NCBI RefSeq assembly: GCF_021440345.1
Contig: NZ_JAKCNS010000006.1
Span: 44,105 to 108,104, forward strand
DNA length: 64,000 nt
Direction of reading: 5' to 3'
Source: Kluyvera intermedia
Lineage (GTDB): Bacteria > Pseudomonadota > Gammaproteobacteria > Enterobacterales > Enterobacteriaceae
Shown here: piece after piece, positions 43,691 to 51,819 of the stretch
Layout of the letters: each line of letters opens with the position of its first letter
Numbering within the stretch: the stretch's first letter is position 1
Notes under the pieces: generated by a model
Database searches by the model: none
The model's input: the letters and a program-made list of their open reading frames with translations, nothing else
What the model was told of the DNA's origin: nothing
Position numbers and translations under genes: made by a program

Positions 43691-44938
43691 TTACGACTGC
43701 CCGAACGCGCCTGAGAGGGCGCGAATATCATTGCCGGTTGGCGATTGATGAATCCGTAAGCCAAACTCTTCCACCACCGCGAAAATATGGTCGAAAATAT
43801 CGGCCTGAATACTTTCATATTCCGCCCATACCACGGTGTTGGTGAAGGCATATATCTCAATCGGCAGGCCGTTATTATCCGGTGCCAGCTGACGCACCAT
43901 CAGCGTCATATCTTTGCGAATCCGCGGGTGATTACGTAAATATTCATTGAGATAGGCGCGGAAAGTACCAATATTGGTCATCTTGCGCAGGTTAAGCACA
44001 GACTCATTACTGCCGTGCTGCTGGTTCCACAGCGTAATTTCTTCATGACGAGAATCCATATACGGTTTTAACAGACGAGCCTGAATGAGGCGCTGCTGTT
44101 CCTGTTCGTCGAGGAAATGAACGCTGGTGGTATCGATATTAATGCTGCGCTTAATTCGGCGGCCGCCGGAGGCTGACATTCCGCTCCAGTTTTTAAACGA
44201 ATCCGAGACCAGCGACCAGGTTGGAATGGTGGTGATGGTGTTATCCCAGTTGCGCACTTTGACGGTGGTTAAACCGATGTCGGTGACCGCGCCGTCAGCG
44301 CCGTATTTTGGCATTTCCAGCCAGTCGCCAAGCTTGAGCATGTCGTTGGCGGAGAGCTGAATGCCCGCCACCAGGCCAAGAATCGGGTCTTTAAACACCA
44401 GCATTAACACCGCGGCCATCGCTCCAAGACCGCTTATCAGAATCGCCGGTGATTGTCCCAACAGCAGGGAGATAATCAGGATGCCGACCAGAATCGCGCT
44501 GACCAGCTTAACGCCCTGGAATATACCTTTGAGCGGTAACTGAGAAGCGACCGACAATTTCTGCGACAGATTAAAAATAACGTCAAGCAGCGAGAAAAAT
44601 GACAGCAGGGCATACAGCATCACCCACAATTGGGCGACGGTGGTTAATATTTGCGCCGCATCGCTGCCTTTTTGCAGCCATAGTACGGCCTGTACGTTGA
44701 CAATAATCCCCTGCAGGGTAAAGGCCAGCCGGTGAAACAGTTTGTTTTGCGTGATGATCTGCAGCCATAAATGGCTGCTGGCCTGTGCGCGTTTTTCAAA
44801 GGTGCGAAGTACCAGCCGATGAAGTATCAGGTGGACAATGATGGCAGTGAGAAAAATAATACCAAAGATAATTACAAGCGAATTGGTATGGTTTATTTCA
44901 ATGCCCATTTCTTCGATTTGGGTGATCAATTCCTGCAT
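43691..44938 (-). CDS. mscM: MscM (YbdG), miniconductance mechanosensitive channel
   Basis: 415 residues, same as E. coli YbdG, from ATG 44936-44938 (AGGAGA five bases before). MscS family with five N-terminal membrane helices; pore helix [40 protein letters not shown] and beta-domain [23 protein letters not shown]. Opens under osmotic downshock with small conductance. Its E. coli neighbours pheP and nfsB are both in this window but separated by inserted genes on each side. Confidence 0.95.
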   Translation of the reverse strand: MQELITQIEEMGIEINHTNSLVIIFGIIFLTAIIVHLILHRLVLRTFEKRAQASSHLWLQIITQNKLFHRLAFTLQGIIVNVQAVLWLQKGSDAAQILTTVAQLWVMLYALLSFFSLLDVIFNLSQKLSVASQLPLKGIFQGVKLVSAILVGILIISLLLGQSPAILISGLGAMAAVLMLVFKDPILGLVAGIQLSANDMLKLGDWLEMPKYGADGAVTDIGLTTVKVRNWDNTITTIPTWSLVSDSFKNWSGMSASGGRRIKRSINIDTTSVHFLDEQEQQRLIQARLLKPYMDSRHEEITLWNQQHGSNESVLNLRKMTNIGTFRAYLNEYLRNHPRIRKDMTLMVRQLAPDNNGLPIEIYAFTNTVVWAEYESIQADIFDHIFAVVEEFGLRIHQSPTGNDIRALSGAFGQS

Positions 44939-45062
44939 AACGTCTCCTATATAACCAGCCATCTATAATGGACAGGCTGGCTATATTATGCAAACGGCGA
45001 CGCACGTTATCCCTAAAGCGGCTTCCGCCTCACCGCTTCGGGACGCAAGAAAGTACAGGCTC

Positions 45063-46496
45063 TTAAGATGACGAGGCGGCAAACTGCGGGCTATGGTTCA
45101 AATGATGGCGCAGACTAATGGCGATAATTGCCAGCAGAATCATCATCCCCGCTTCCACCCCGAGAAAACCGATCATTGCCTGCGGGTAGCTGCCGTGGTG
45201 ATTGCGCATCAGGGCCAGCAGCAGTGAGCCAAACACCGCCGGGCCCAGGCCCAGCGTCGCCTGCTGCAGCGTGCTGAGTAGGGCGCTGCCCGCGCCGGCG
45301 TCATTGGCGGTAATATCGCGCATCCCGACCCGATAGAAACAGTTCACAATCAGCGCCTGGCCGTAGCCGATGAGCGCCGTCGACGGCACCAGCGCCAGCG
45401 TAGTGGTGGCCTGAGCAAAATGATGGAACGTCTCCATCAACAGCAGCAGACCGCTTATCTGTACCGCCAGACCGACTAACAGAATTTTCCCCATGCTGTG
45501 GCGAGCTATCAGCTTCGGCGCGTACAGTGCCGACAGAAAATAGGCGACGCCGAGGGCGACAAAGCTGTTGCCTGACTGCCACGGCGCCATGCCCAGACCG
45601 GATTGCATGGTCAGCGCCATGCAAAACATAAAGCCGGACCAGGCGCTAAAGAACAGCAGGGCGATCACCATCCCAAAGCGGACGCTGGCTAGTTTTAACA
45701 GCCGTGGCGGCAGCAGCGGATGTTCACCGCGCTGCTCTTTACGCAGGGCGCTGGCACGCATCCACAACAGCAGGGGAATAATCGCCAGCAGCATCAGGCG
45801 CATTGACCACGGCCAGTGTAATTCCGGCCCCAGCGCCATCGGGAACAGCAGGCAGCAGAGAACCAGCCCCAGGCTTAGCGTGCCGTGCCAGTCGATGCTG
45901 GCGCGTTCATCGCGACGGGTTTCCGGCACGTAGCGGCGGCTCAAGGCCAGCACCAGTAGGCCAATTGGTACGTTAATGAAAAAGGCGTTACGCCAGCCCA
46001 GCCCGGCAATATCCGCCGAAACCAGCCAGCCGCCGCACATTTGGCCAACGATAAACGAAACGCCGCCGATGCCGCCGTACAGGCTGATAGCGCGGGCGTG
46101 CGCAGAACCTTTGAGCGTCACGTGCAAGGTGGCGAGGATTTGCGGCACAATCAGCGCCGCACCGGCCCCCTGCAGCGTGCGGGCGGCCAGCAGCGCGGTA
46201 ATGGAGTTAGCCAGGCCGCACAGCAGCGAAGCGAGGCTAAAAATCGCTACGCCCCACATAAACAGACGGCGGCGGCCGTAGTTATCGCCAAGCTTACTGC
46301 CCATCGTCAGACACACGGCGAACGCCACACCGTAGAGTGCGACGATAAGCTCCAGTTGGGTGGCGCTGGCGTGCAGCGACGCGGTGATCGAGTCGAGGGC
46401 GACATTGGTGATTGAGGTGTCGATTTGCGGCAACATCAGGCCGGTTAGCAGTAGGATTAGCCCCGCGCGACTAGGTGAAACAGCAGACGTTTTCAT
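45063..46496 (-). CDS. DHA2-type MFS drug exporter (EmrB/QacA family)
   Basis: 477 residues with 14 predicted membrane segments. Motifs PQIDTSITNVALDSI (motif D1), LGDNYGRRRLFMWG (motif A), LLAARTLQGAGAALIVPQ (motif B) and YGGIGGVSFIVGQMCGGWLV (motif C, antiporter). Proton-driven export of hydrophobic cations or drugs is the family role. No EmrA-like adaptor is present. Divergent from an HTH regulator across a 107-base region with a dyad. Confidence 0.86.
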   Translation of the reverse strand: MKTSAVSPSRAGLILLLTGLMLPQIDTSITNVALDSITASLHASATQLELIVALYGVAFAVCLTMGSKLGDNYGRRRLFMWGVAIFSLASLLCGLANSITALLAARTLQGAGAALIVPQILATLHVTLKGSAHARAISLYGGIGGVSFIVGQMCGGWLVSADIAGLGWRNAFFINVPIGLLVLALSRRYVPETRRDERASIDWHGTLSLGLVLCCLLFPMALGPELHWPWSMRLMLLAIIPLLLWMRASALRKEQRGEHPLLPPRLLKLASVRFGMVIALLFFSAWSGFMFCMALTMQSGLGMAPWQSGNSFVALGVAYFLSALYAPKLIARHSMGKILLVGLAVQISGLLLLMETFHHFAQATTTLALVPSTALIGYGQALIVNCFYRVGMRDITANDAGAGSALLSTLQQATLGLGPAVFGSLLLALMRNHHGSYPQAMIGFLGVEAGMMILLAIIAISLRHHLNHSPQFAASSS

Positions 46497-46554
46497 GGTG
46501 ACTCCATTGCGTCATTCAGCGATTGGCCGTAGCATCGCTGATTAGATAAACGGG

Positions 46555-46578
46555 TACCAGTTCCTGGTTATACTGGTA
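46555..46578. promoter_or_regulatory. candidate operator between the DHA2 exporter and its regulator
   Basis: TACCAGT (46555-46561) and ACTGGTA (46572-46578), a perfect 7-bp inverted repeat with a 10-base gap, in the shared divergent promoter. Confidence 0.55.
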
Positions 46579-46603
46579 CTGGCGCTACCATGCTGGAGAT
46601 ATC

Positions 46604-47467
46604 ATGAGCCTCATCAGCCACAGTGAAATAGACACATCCCTCGCGCGGTTGGACGATAGCCGTAAGCAGCTCGGAACCTTTTTACGGGCGCGTCGGGAAA
46701 GCCTCGACCCGCAGCGGCTGGGGCTTCCGCGCAGCGGTCGGCGGCGCACGCCGGGTCTGCGCCGTGAAGAGGTGGCGATGCTGGCGGATGTCGGCGTGAC
46801 CTGGTACACCTGGCTTGAACAGGGCCGGGAGGTGAATCCGTCGGTGGCGGTGATGCAAGCCGTCGCCGAGGCGCTCCAGTGTAGCCCGCTGGAGACCCGG
46901 CACCTGTTTGTGCTGGCAGGATTGACGCCACTTGAGGATACCCATGTTTCCCAGTGCGAAGGCATCAGCCCCGGCGCGCGGCGCATGCTGGACAGCCTGC
47001 TGCCTCAGCCCGCCAGTATCCAGAAACCTAATTTTGATATCGTGGCGTGGAATGACGCCTTTTGTCGGCTGATGGGCGTTGATTTCGCCACGATTCCAGA
47101 AGATGACCGCAACTGTATCCATCTCTACTTGACTCATCCGGGCTGGCGCAGTCGGCTGGCGAATCGCGATGTCCTCACCACCTTTGTCTCCTATTTCCGC
47201 GCTGCGATGGCCGATCACCGGGGGGAACCGGCGTGGGAAAATAAGCTCGCCCGTTTCTTTGCCGCCTCCGCTGAGTTTGAGGCGCTATGGCATAAAAACC
47301 ATGAGGTGCGAGGTGTTGAAAACCAGATTAAGAATTTCCATCACCCTGAATTCGGCGATTTTCAGCTCCAGCAAATGTATTGGTACTCCGCACCGCGCAA
47401 TGGCTCGCGCCTGCTGGTCTATTTACCGGTTGATGAGGTAGGTGAGGCGGTACTGGCGAAGCTGTAG
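46604..47467 (+). CDS. HTH-XRE regulator with MmyB-like ligand-binding domain
   Basis: 287 residues. N-terminal HTH LGTFLRARRESLDPQRLGLPRSGRRRTPGLRREEVAMLADVGVTWYTWLEQGRE is the MmyB/XRE signature, followed by a PAS-like MmyB ligand-binding domain (FDIVAWNDAFCRLMG, YLTHPGWRSRLANRD, LLVYLPVD). Such regulators often sit beside exporters or short-chain dehydrogenases and bind fatty-acid-like ligands. Probably controls the divergent DHA2 pump. Start ATG 46604 with GGAG five bases before. Confidence 0.85.
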   Translation: MSLISHSEIDTSLARLDDSRKQLGTFLRARRESLDPQRLGLPRSGRRRTPGLRREEVAMLADVGVTWYTWLEQGREVNPSVAVMQAVAEALQCSPLETRHLFVLAGLTPLEDTHVSQCEGISPGARRMLDSLLPQPASIQKPNFDIVAWNDAFCRLMGVDFATIPEDDRNCIHLYLTHPGWRSRLANRDVLTTFVSYFRAAMADHRGEPAWENKLARFFAASAEFEALWHKNHEVRGVENQIKNFHHPEFGDFQLQQMYWYSAPRNGSRLLVYLPVDEVGEAVLAKL

Positions 47468-47476
47468 AGGCGGTCT

Positions 47477-47510
47477 CCCGGCCTTGCAGCGCAAAGCCGG
47501 ACTCTTTTTT
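47477..47510 (+). terminator. terminator of the XRE gene, copy 1 of a REP-like repeat
   Basis: CCGGC/GCCGG stem around TTGCAGCGCAAA, followed by CTCTTTTTT. The 24-base core recurs with one change at 48081-48104, bracketing the toxin-antitoxin remnant. Confidence 0.75.
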
Positions 47511-47586
47511 ACGATCCCTTTTCCAGACCTGAGGATCAAACCTGAAGATTGTCATTAGCGCGCATAAGGTAGTGCGTAAATGGTGA

Positions 47587-47621
47587 ATTAGCCTTTAAGG
47601 CAATTTGCCTTATATGCTAAT
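47587..47621 (+). promoter_or_regulatory. nested dyad operator of the toxin-antitoxin locus
   Basis: Symmetrical pattern ATTAGC-N4-AAGGCA-N3-TGCCTT-N4-GCTAAT, all arms perfect, 18 bases before the toxin start. Fits binding of antitoxin dimers for autoregulation. Confidence 0.75.
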
Positions 47622-47639
47622 CTTTCAGGGGCGAGAATC

Positions 47640-47794
47640 GTGTTTAAAATCGTTGCTCATGCGGATGTCAGGAGTGAGATGTTGTCATTGCCCGCGTCGG
47701 TACAGGCAAAAATGATCGTGAAGATCGACAAGCTTCGGTACAACCCTAGATTCGTCTGGCGCTAAAACGGCTACTGGAGATGCAAGATGAGTAA
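47640..47794 (+). pseudogene. RelE/HigB-type toxin, internally deleted
   Basis: From GTG 47640 the frame reads MFKIVAHADVRSEMLSLPASVQ... to ...RYNPRFVWR and stops at 47763. A second frame just before the antitoxin start reads ALKRLLEMQDE and stops at 47792-47794, overlapping the antitoxin ATG; this is what the C-terminus of the family looks like. The two ends of a toxin are therefore present but about 50-60 central residues, including the usual catalytic region, are gone and the frame is broken. The remaining product (41 residues) should be inactive. Confidence 0.82.
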
Positions 47795-48074
47795 GAAAGT
47801 AATTGATTGGGACGAGCTGAAAACAGAGATGCTGTCGCAACCCGACGTGAAAGCCGCATTCAATGCAGAGGAGCGGCGTGAACGCCTGCGCGAGATGCTG
47901 GCACAGTGGCGAAATCATGCGGGACTCACCCGTGCGCAGGTGGCCGCAAGAATGGGGGTCAGTGCACCGACGGTATCGAGAATGGAGGCTAACGTGACTC
48001 GTGCGAGTCTGGATACGCTGACGCGCTACGCGCTGGCTTGCGGCGTGAAGCATCCGCAGATACTGCTGTATTGA
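47787..48074 (+). CDS. HigA-like XRE antitoxin, apparently intact
   Basis: 95 residues, normal length. N-terminal helix WDELKTEMLSQPDVKAAFNAEERRERLREMLAQWRNHAG, then HTH LTRAQVAARMGVSAPTVSRMEANVTRASLDTLTRYALACG. Usually neutralises the upstream toxin and represses the operon through a dyad. Here the toxin gene is broken, so it survives as an orphan DNA-binding protein that could still act at the 47587-47621 dyad. Confidence 0.85.
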   Translation: MSKKVIDWDELKTEMLSQPDVKAAFNAEERRERLREMLAQWRNHAGLTRAQVAARMGVSAPTVSRMEANVTRASLDTLTRYALACGVKHPQILLY

Positions 48075-48078
48075 GATT

Positions 48079-48107
48079 TTCCCGGCCTCGCAGCGCAAAG
48101 CCGGGAA
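48079..48107. repeat. REP-like hairpin, copy 2
   Basis: TTCCCGGC (48079-48086) and GCCGGGAA (48100-48107) around CTCGCAGCGCAAA; the core matches the copy at 47477 with one substitution. Lies between convergent antitoxin and nfsB genes. Confidence 0.75.
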
Positions 48108-48122
48108 GGTCATCTGGCGAGA

Positions 48123-48776
48123 TTAGATCTCGGTAATCACCGTGGCTTCCGGCAGACGGGATTTTGGCAGCGCTTTGTTGAAGTCTTCCACGCTGTGATG
48201 GCCCACAGGCACAACCACCAGGCTGGTGAAGCCTTTCTCTTTCAGACCAAATTCGGCGTCCATGATGTCGGCATCGAAACCTTCAATTGGCACCGCGTCG
48301 AGGCCCATTGCGCCCATGGCGAGCAGGAAGTTGCCCACGTTGAGGTAAGTCTGACGGGCTGCCCACTGGTCGTCGTCATGATGCTCTTTACGGTGCAGAT
48401 CGGCGAAGAAGGTGCGGCCTTTGTGGTTCGCGGCTTTGGCTTCTGGGGTGGCGAAACGGCCATCGGCGTCTTCCTGATCGACCACTTTTTCCAGCCAGGC
48501 ATCGTCAATAGCGGTTTTGGCGCAGAAGACCACCACGTGGGAAGCGTCCAACATTTTGCGTTCGTTGAACACGTAGCCGCCCGCTGCGGATTTCGCCACG
48601 CGCGCTTTGCCTTCATCGGTGCTGGCGACGATAAAGTGCCACGGCTGGGAGTTGGTGCTGGACGGGCTATAGCGCAGCAGCGTTTTCAGATTGGCTGCCT
48701 GCTCAGCGGTCAGTTTTTTGCTGGCGTCGAAAGCCTTGGTGGAATAGCGCGCTAAAGCAACGGATACGATATCCAT
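48123..48776 (-). CDS. nfsB: NfsB, oxygen-insensitive NAD(P)H nitroreductase
   Basis: 217 residues, as in E. coli, from ATG 48774-48776 (AGGAG five bases before); an ATG two codons upstream is ignored. FMN-dependent homodimer reducing nitrofurans, quinones and dihydropteridine. Motifs [56 protein letters not shown]-like [14 protein letters not shown]. RamA/MarA-type regulators control nfsB in relatives; no clear marbox was recognised here. Confidence 0.96.
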   Translation of the reverse strand: MDIVSVALARYSTKAFDASKKLTAEQAANLKTLLRYSPSSTNSQPWHFIVASTDEGKARVAKSAAGGYVFNERKMLDASHVVVFCAKTAIDDAWLEKVVDQEDADGRFATPEAKAANHKGRTFFADLHRKEHHDDDQWAARQTYLNVGNFLLAMGAMGLDAVPIEGFDADIMDAEFGLKEKGFTSLVVVPVGHHSVEDFNKALPKSRLPEATVITEI

Positions 48777-48859
48777 AAACACTCCTGAATGATGAAAGGC
48801 ACCGCCAATCGGTGCGTTGAATCACAGAAGGGTACCGCGTGGATTCACAAATGAGAAGG

Positions 48860-48892
48860 CGTTCAATGCGATAACACTTATCGCATTGAACG
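48860..48892. terminator. 33-base palindrome between ybdF and nfsB
   Basis: CGTTCAATGCGATAA (48860-48874), CAC, TTATCGCATTGAACG (48878-48892): perfect 15-bp arms with a three-base loop, six bases past the ybdF stop. Possibly the ybdF terminator, though the tail is not a T-run. Confidence 0.7.
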
Positions 48893-48897
48893 TAAAA

Positions 48898-49266
48898 TCA
48901 AACCGGACGCACTCGCTGCTGGACGCGCTTAGGCAGCTTATTGACTACCAGATTCCACGAATCTTCAATCAGGCTGTTAAGCAGACTGACGGTGATCTCC
49001 TCGCCGGGATAAACCGAAATCCAGTGCTTTTTGTTCATATGGTAGCCGGGTTTGATATGCGGGTAGATAGCCTGATGCAGCAGCGACTGCTCGGGGTCAA
49101 CCTTCAGATTGATGATCGGCTCGCCGCGAAGGTTGGCTTTGAGCATAAACATTTTCCCTTCAACGGTGAAAACGTCATATTCCGGGCCGAACGGCCAGTA
49201 AATATCGGAGAAGGGCAGGGTGAGCGCGAACTCGTGCGCGCGCTCGTGCAGGGTTTTACCGTCCAT
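48898..49266 (-). CDS. ybdF: YbdF, YjbR/MmcQ (CyaY-like fold) family protein
   Basis: 122 residues, as in E. coli. [44 protein letters not shown] and [15 protein letters not shown] fit the YjbR double-wing DNA-binding/CyaY-like fold. Function not established. The start overlaps the ramR stop by one base (TAATG), so ramR-ybdF are coupled; this order is conserved in Salmonella and Klebsiella. Confidence 0.93.
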   Translation of the reverse strand: MDGKTLHERAHEFALTLPFSDIYWPFGPEYDVFTVEGKMFMLKANLRGEPIINLKVDPEQSLLHQAIYPHIKPGYHMNKKHWISVYPGEEITVSLLNSLIEDSWNLVVNKLPKRVQQRVRPV

Positions 49267-49841
49267 TAGTCACCTTCAGCCAGCGCCAGCCACATCGCCT
49301 CGAAGCCCAGCGCCTTTAATTTATCGGCGCGCAGCGGTTCACGGCTGGCAAATTCAATGGTCGCTTCAGCAAGCGATAAGAAGAGCGCGTCGCCAAAAGC
49401 GCGGAAGTCATCGGACATAAACACCGCGCGTACCGAGCGCTGGCAGAGCTTTTGCAGCTCCGGGAACATGGCACGTACCTGTTCGATGGTTTCGTCGGTG
49501 ATTTTTTCGCTCACCGCCATACGGCGAATGGCGTGATGTCCGGCGGGATTGCGCACGCCCCAGTCGATATAGCTGTTCCAGATGCTGTGGGTAAACTCTT
49601 TTGGCGAGACGTTCTCGACCAGCCCGGCGAGCATCGCCTGGCACAGGTCGCTTTTCAAATGCAGATAGAGTGCGTTCAGCAGGTCGTCTTTGGTGGCAAA
49701 ATAGCGAAACAGTGTGCCTTCAGCAACCCCGGCGCTGCGCGCAATCATCGCAGTCGAGGCGGCAATCCCCGATTGGGCAATCGCGCTGGTGGCGGCTTCC
49801 AGTAACGCTTGTTTTTTATCTTCACTCTTCGGACGAGCCAC
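49266..49841 (-). CDS. ramR: RamR, TetR-family repressor of romA-ramA
   Basis: 191 residues from GTG 49839-49841 (GAGG nine bases before). [63 protein letters not shown] is the RamR HTH. The effector domain binds bile salts, dyes and drugs and releases DNA. Mutational loss gives multidrug resistance through RamA in Klebsiella and Salmonella. The reading frame here is complete. Divergent from romA; operator at 49960-49979. Confidence 0.95.
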   Translation of the reverse strand: MARPKSEDKKQALLEAATSAIAQSGIAASTAMIARSAGVAEGTLFRYFATKDDLLNALYLHLKSDLCQAMLAGLVENVSPKEFTHSIWNSYIDWGVRNPAGHHAIRRMAVSEKITDETIEQVRAMFPELQKLCQRSVRAVFMSDDFRAFGDALFLSLAEATIEFASREPLRADKLKALGFEAMWLALAEGD

Positions 49842-49931
49842 TACACTTTACCTCTCTGACTGTAAAAAAAACTGATTGAACCATGTTGAGCCCAGGGACT
49901 TCAACGTCGATTGTCAAATTTTGAAAATTGC

Positions 49932-49979
49932 TTGACGATTTTTTCCTCTCCTTTCTATAATGAGTGCCTACTCACTCAT
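49932..49979 (+). promoter_or_regulatory. romA-ramA promoter with RamR operator
   Basis: -35 TTGACG (49932-49937), 18-base spacer, -10 TATAAT (49956-49961). The RamR palindrome ATGAGTG-N6-CACTCAT (49960-49979) overlaps the -10 and start site, matching the TGAGTG-N6-CACTCA site known from Klebsiella and Salmonella. Sequence is intact. Confidence 0.93.
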
Positions 49980-50031
49980 AATCAACTTTTTTCGTGTGGC
50001 TTCCTGGATGAAGCCGGTCTCGGGTCAGGAC

Positions 50032-51132
50032 ATGAAACGTCTTATCATCAGTGTGGTCGCCATCATGCTTATTGCCAGTGCAGCAAGTTTACCTTTTGTT
50101 CTCAACGCCGGTTTCGGACAAGCCCCGCAGGGCGCCGAGAAAAGCCTGATTGAGCGCTCGCCAAACTACCGTGACGGGGAGTTTCAAAACACGCTGCCGA
50201 CGCCGGGTTTCAGCAGCGACAAAAACATGGTGGTCGCGCTGTGGGAGTTTTTAACCGTCAAGCGCGAGAACGCCCGCCCGCAGCAGCCGCTGCCGCTGGT
50301 GCCGACCGATCTCGCCAGTCTGCCGCTCGAAACCGACACCATGATTTGGCTCGGCCATTCATCGTGGTATTTGCAGCTTTCTGGCAAACGCATCCTGATC
50401 GATCCGGTGTTTAGCAGCTACGCCGCGCCGTTCGCCTTTTTGAACAAAGCGTTCGACGGCAACTACCCGTGGCAGGCGGCCAATATGCCGGACATCGATC
50501 TGCTGATTATCTCGCACGATCACTACGACCATCTCGACTACGCCACCATCAAAGGGCTGATGCCGAAAATCAAACGTGCCGTGGTGCCGCTTGGCGTCGG
50601 TTCACACCTGCGCTACTGGGGAATGAAAGATGAGCTCATCACCGAAGCCGACTGGCAGCAAAGCGTCACCATTAGCGATGCGCTGAACGTGCACGTTTTG
50701 CCGGCGCGCCACTTTTCCGGCCGTGGGCTTAAGCGTAACCAGACGCTGTGGGCCAGCTTTATGTTCGTCACGCCAACGCAGAAGATTTATTACAGCGGTG
50801 ACAGCGGCTACGGCCCGCACTTCAAAGCCATTGGCGAACAGTTTGGCAAAGTGGATATCGCCATTCTGGAAGATGGTCAGTATGACCAGGATTGGCGCTA
50901 TATCCACATGATGCCGGAACAGACCGCGCAGGCGGCGGTGGATCTCAATGCTGAGCGCGTGCTACCGGGCCACGCCGGGCGCTTCGTGCTGGCAAAACAC
51001 ACCTGGGACGATCCGTACAAACGGTTGGCTCAGGCATCTAAAGACAAAGCGTATCGGCTGCTGACGCCGATGCAGGGCGAGCCGGTTTGGCCGGCTGACG
51101 CAACGCAAACATTTCGGGCCTGGTGGGAATAA
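50032..51132 (+). CDS. romA: RomA, metallo-beta-lactamase-fold hydrolase
   Basis: 366 residues from ATG 50032. The longer frame starts at 49960, before the expected transcript start near 49968, so it is rejected; ATG 50008 is an alternative. N-terminal signal-anchor (LIISVVAIMLIASAASLPFVL), then the UlaG/NAPE-PLD-like MBL domain: metal motif SHDHYDHLD, later SGDSGYG (Asp ligand) and GHAGRF (His). Expressed with ramA from the RamR-controlled promoter. Overexpression of romA was linked to lower porin levels in Enterobacter; substrate unknown. Confidence 0.9.
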   Translation: MKRLIISVVAIMLIASAASLPFVLNAGFGQAPQGAEKSLIERSPNYRDGEFQNTLPTPGFSSDKNMVVALWEFLTVKRENARPQQPLPLVPTDLASLPLETDTMIWLGHSSWYLQLSGKRILIDPVFSSYAAPFAFLNKAFDGNYPWQAANMPDIDLLIISHDHYDHLDYATIKGLMPKIKRAVVPLGVGSHLRYWGMKDELITEADWQQSVTISDALNVHVLPARHFSGRGLKRNQTLWASFMFVTPTQKIYYSGDSGYGPHFKAIGEQFGKVDIAILEDGQYDQDWRYIHMMPEQTAQAAVDLNAERVLPGHAGRFVLAKHTWDDPYKRLAQASKDKAYRLLTPMQGEPVWPADATQTFRAWWE

Positions 51133-51165
51133 CCACCGGCTGTCGTTAAACGAGGGGAGGGGTGT

Positions 51166-51513
51166 ATGACCGAATTAGCCACTCAGGTGATCGACACACT
51201 GGTCGAATGGATTGACAACAATCTGCATCAACCGCTGCGTATAGATGAAATTGCCCGCCGGGCGGGTTACTCAAAATGGCATCTGCAGCGTATTTTCTTA
51301 CAGCACAAAGGGGAGAGTCTGGGCCGTTACATCCGTACGCGTAAGCTAAATCTGGCGGCGGACGAACTGTGTACGACCGATCAAAAGGTTTACGATATCT
51401 GTCTTAAGTATGGATTTGATTCCCAACAGACCTTTACGCGTATCTTCACCCGCACGTTTAATCAGTCGCCGGGTGCCTACCGTAAAGAAAACCATCGTCC
51501 ACGGGCGCATTGA
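51166..51513 (+). CDS. ramA: RamA, AraC-family activator of multidrug resistance
   Basis: 115 residues, a stand-alone double-HTH AraC protein: QPLRIDEIARRAGYSKWHLQRIFLQHKGESLGRYIRTRKLNLAA and TDQKVYDICLKYGFDSQQTFTRIFTRTFNQSPGAYRKEN. Lacks an effector domain, like MarA and SoxS, so it is controlled by amount. Activates acrAB, tolC, micF and others by marboxes. Only 33 bases from romA, so cotranscribed. Start ATG 51166 after GAGGGGAGGGG. Confidence 0.95.
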   Translation: MTELATQVIDTLVEWIDNNLHQPLRIDEIARRAGYSKWHLQRIFLQHKGESLGRYIRTRKLNLAADELCTTDQKVYDICLKYGFDSQQTFTRIFTRTFNQSPGAYRKENHRPRAH

Positions 51514-51522
51514 GCTGCGCCT

Positions 51523-51551
51523 TCGCCCAGCCAGGGAGCAGGCTTGGGCGA
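51523..51551. terminator. hairpin between ramA and ybdJ
   Basis: TCGCCCA (51523-51529) and TGGGCGA (51545-51551) with inner AGCC/GGCT pairing, between convergent genes. Confidence 0.5.
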
Positions 51552-51570
51552 TGAGGGACGAAGCCCGCCT

Positions 51571-51819
51571 TCAATCCGCGAGTGAAAACCAGCGCCGCCA
51601 CACATAGCGCATCAACAGATACTCCCCCGTTCCCAGTGCCAGAAACCATACGCAGAACAGCACGGTATAGAGTTGACTCAGGTCCATAAAGTGGAAGGTC
51701 TCCACCAGATGTTGCGCGAGCGTCAGCCCCAGCGAAGGCGCTGGCAGCAGCAGGCAGGAGAGAAACGCCATTAATAAAATACCGGCGGCGGTCATCAGTG
51801 ATTCAAGCGGATGCTTCAT
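51571..51819 (-). CDS. ybdJ: YbdJ, small inner-membrane protein (DUF1158)
   Basis: 82 residues, as in E. coli. MKHPLESLMTAAGILLMAFLSCLLLPAPSLGL and a second hydrophobic stretch (LYTVLFCVWFLALGTGEYLLM) give two membrane helices; ends WRRWFSLAD. Function unknown. In E. coli it follows ybdF directly; here the ram locus lies between them. Confidence 0.93.
   Translation of the reverse strand: MKHPLESLMTAAGILLMAFLSCLLLPAPSLGLTLAQHLVETFHFMDLSQLYTVLFCVWFLALGTGEYLLMRYVWRRWFSLAD

Noticed and set aside
47685..48113. 142-codon minus-strand ORF over the antitoxin
   Set aside because: Antisense to a well-supported HTH antitoxin; no family resemblance.
48777..48859. MarA/RamA marbox before nfsB
   Set aside because: A GCAC occurs but the rest of the 20-base consensus does not fit on either strand.
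49960..50031. 24-codon N-terminal extension of romA
   Set aside because: Begins inside the RamR operator upstream of the expected transcription start.
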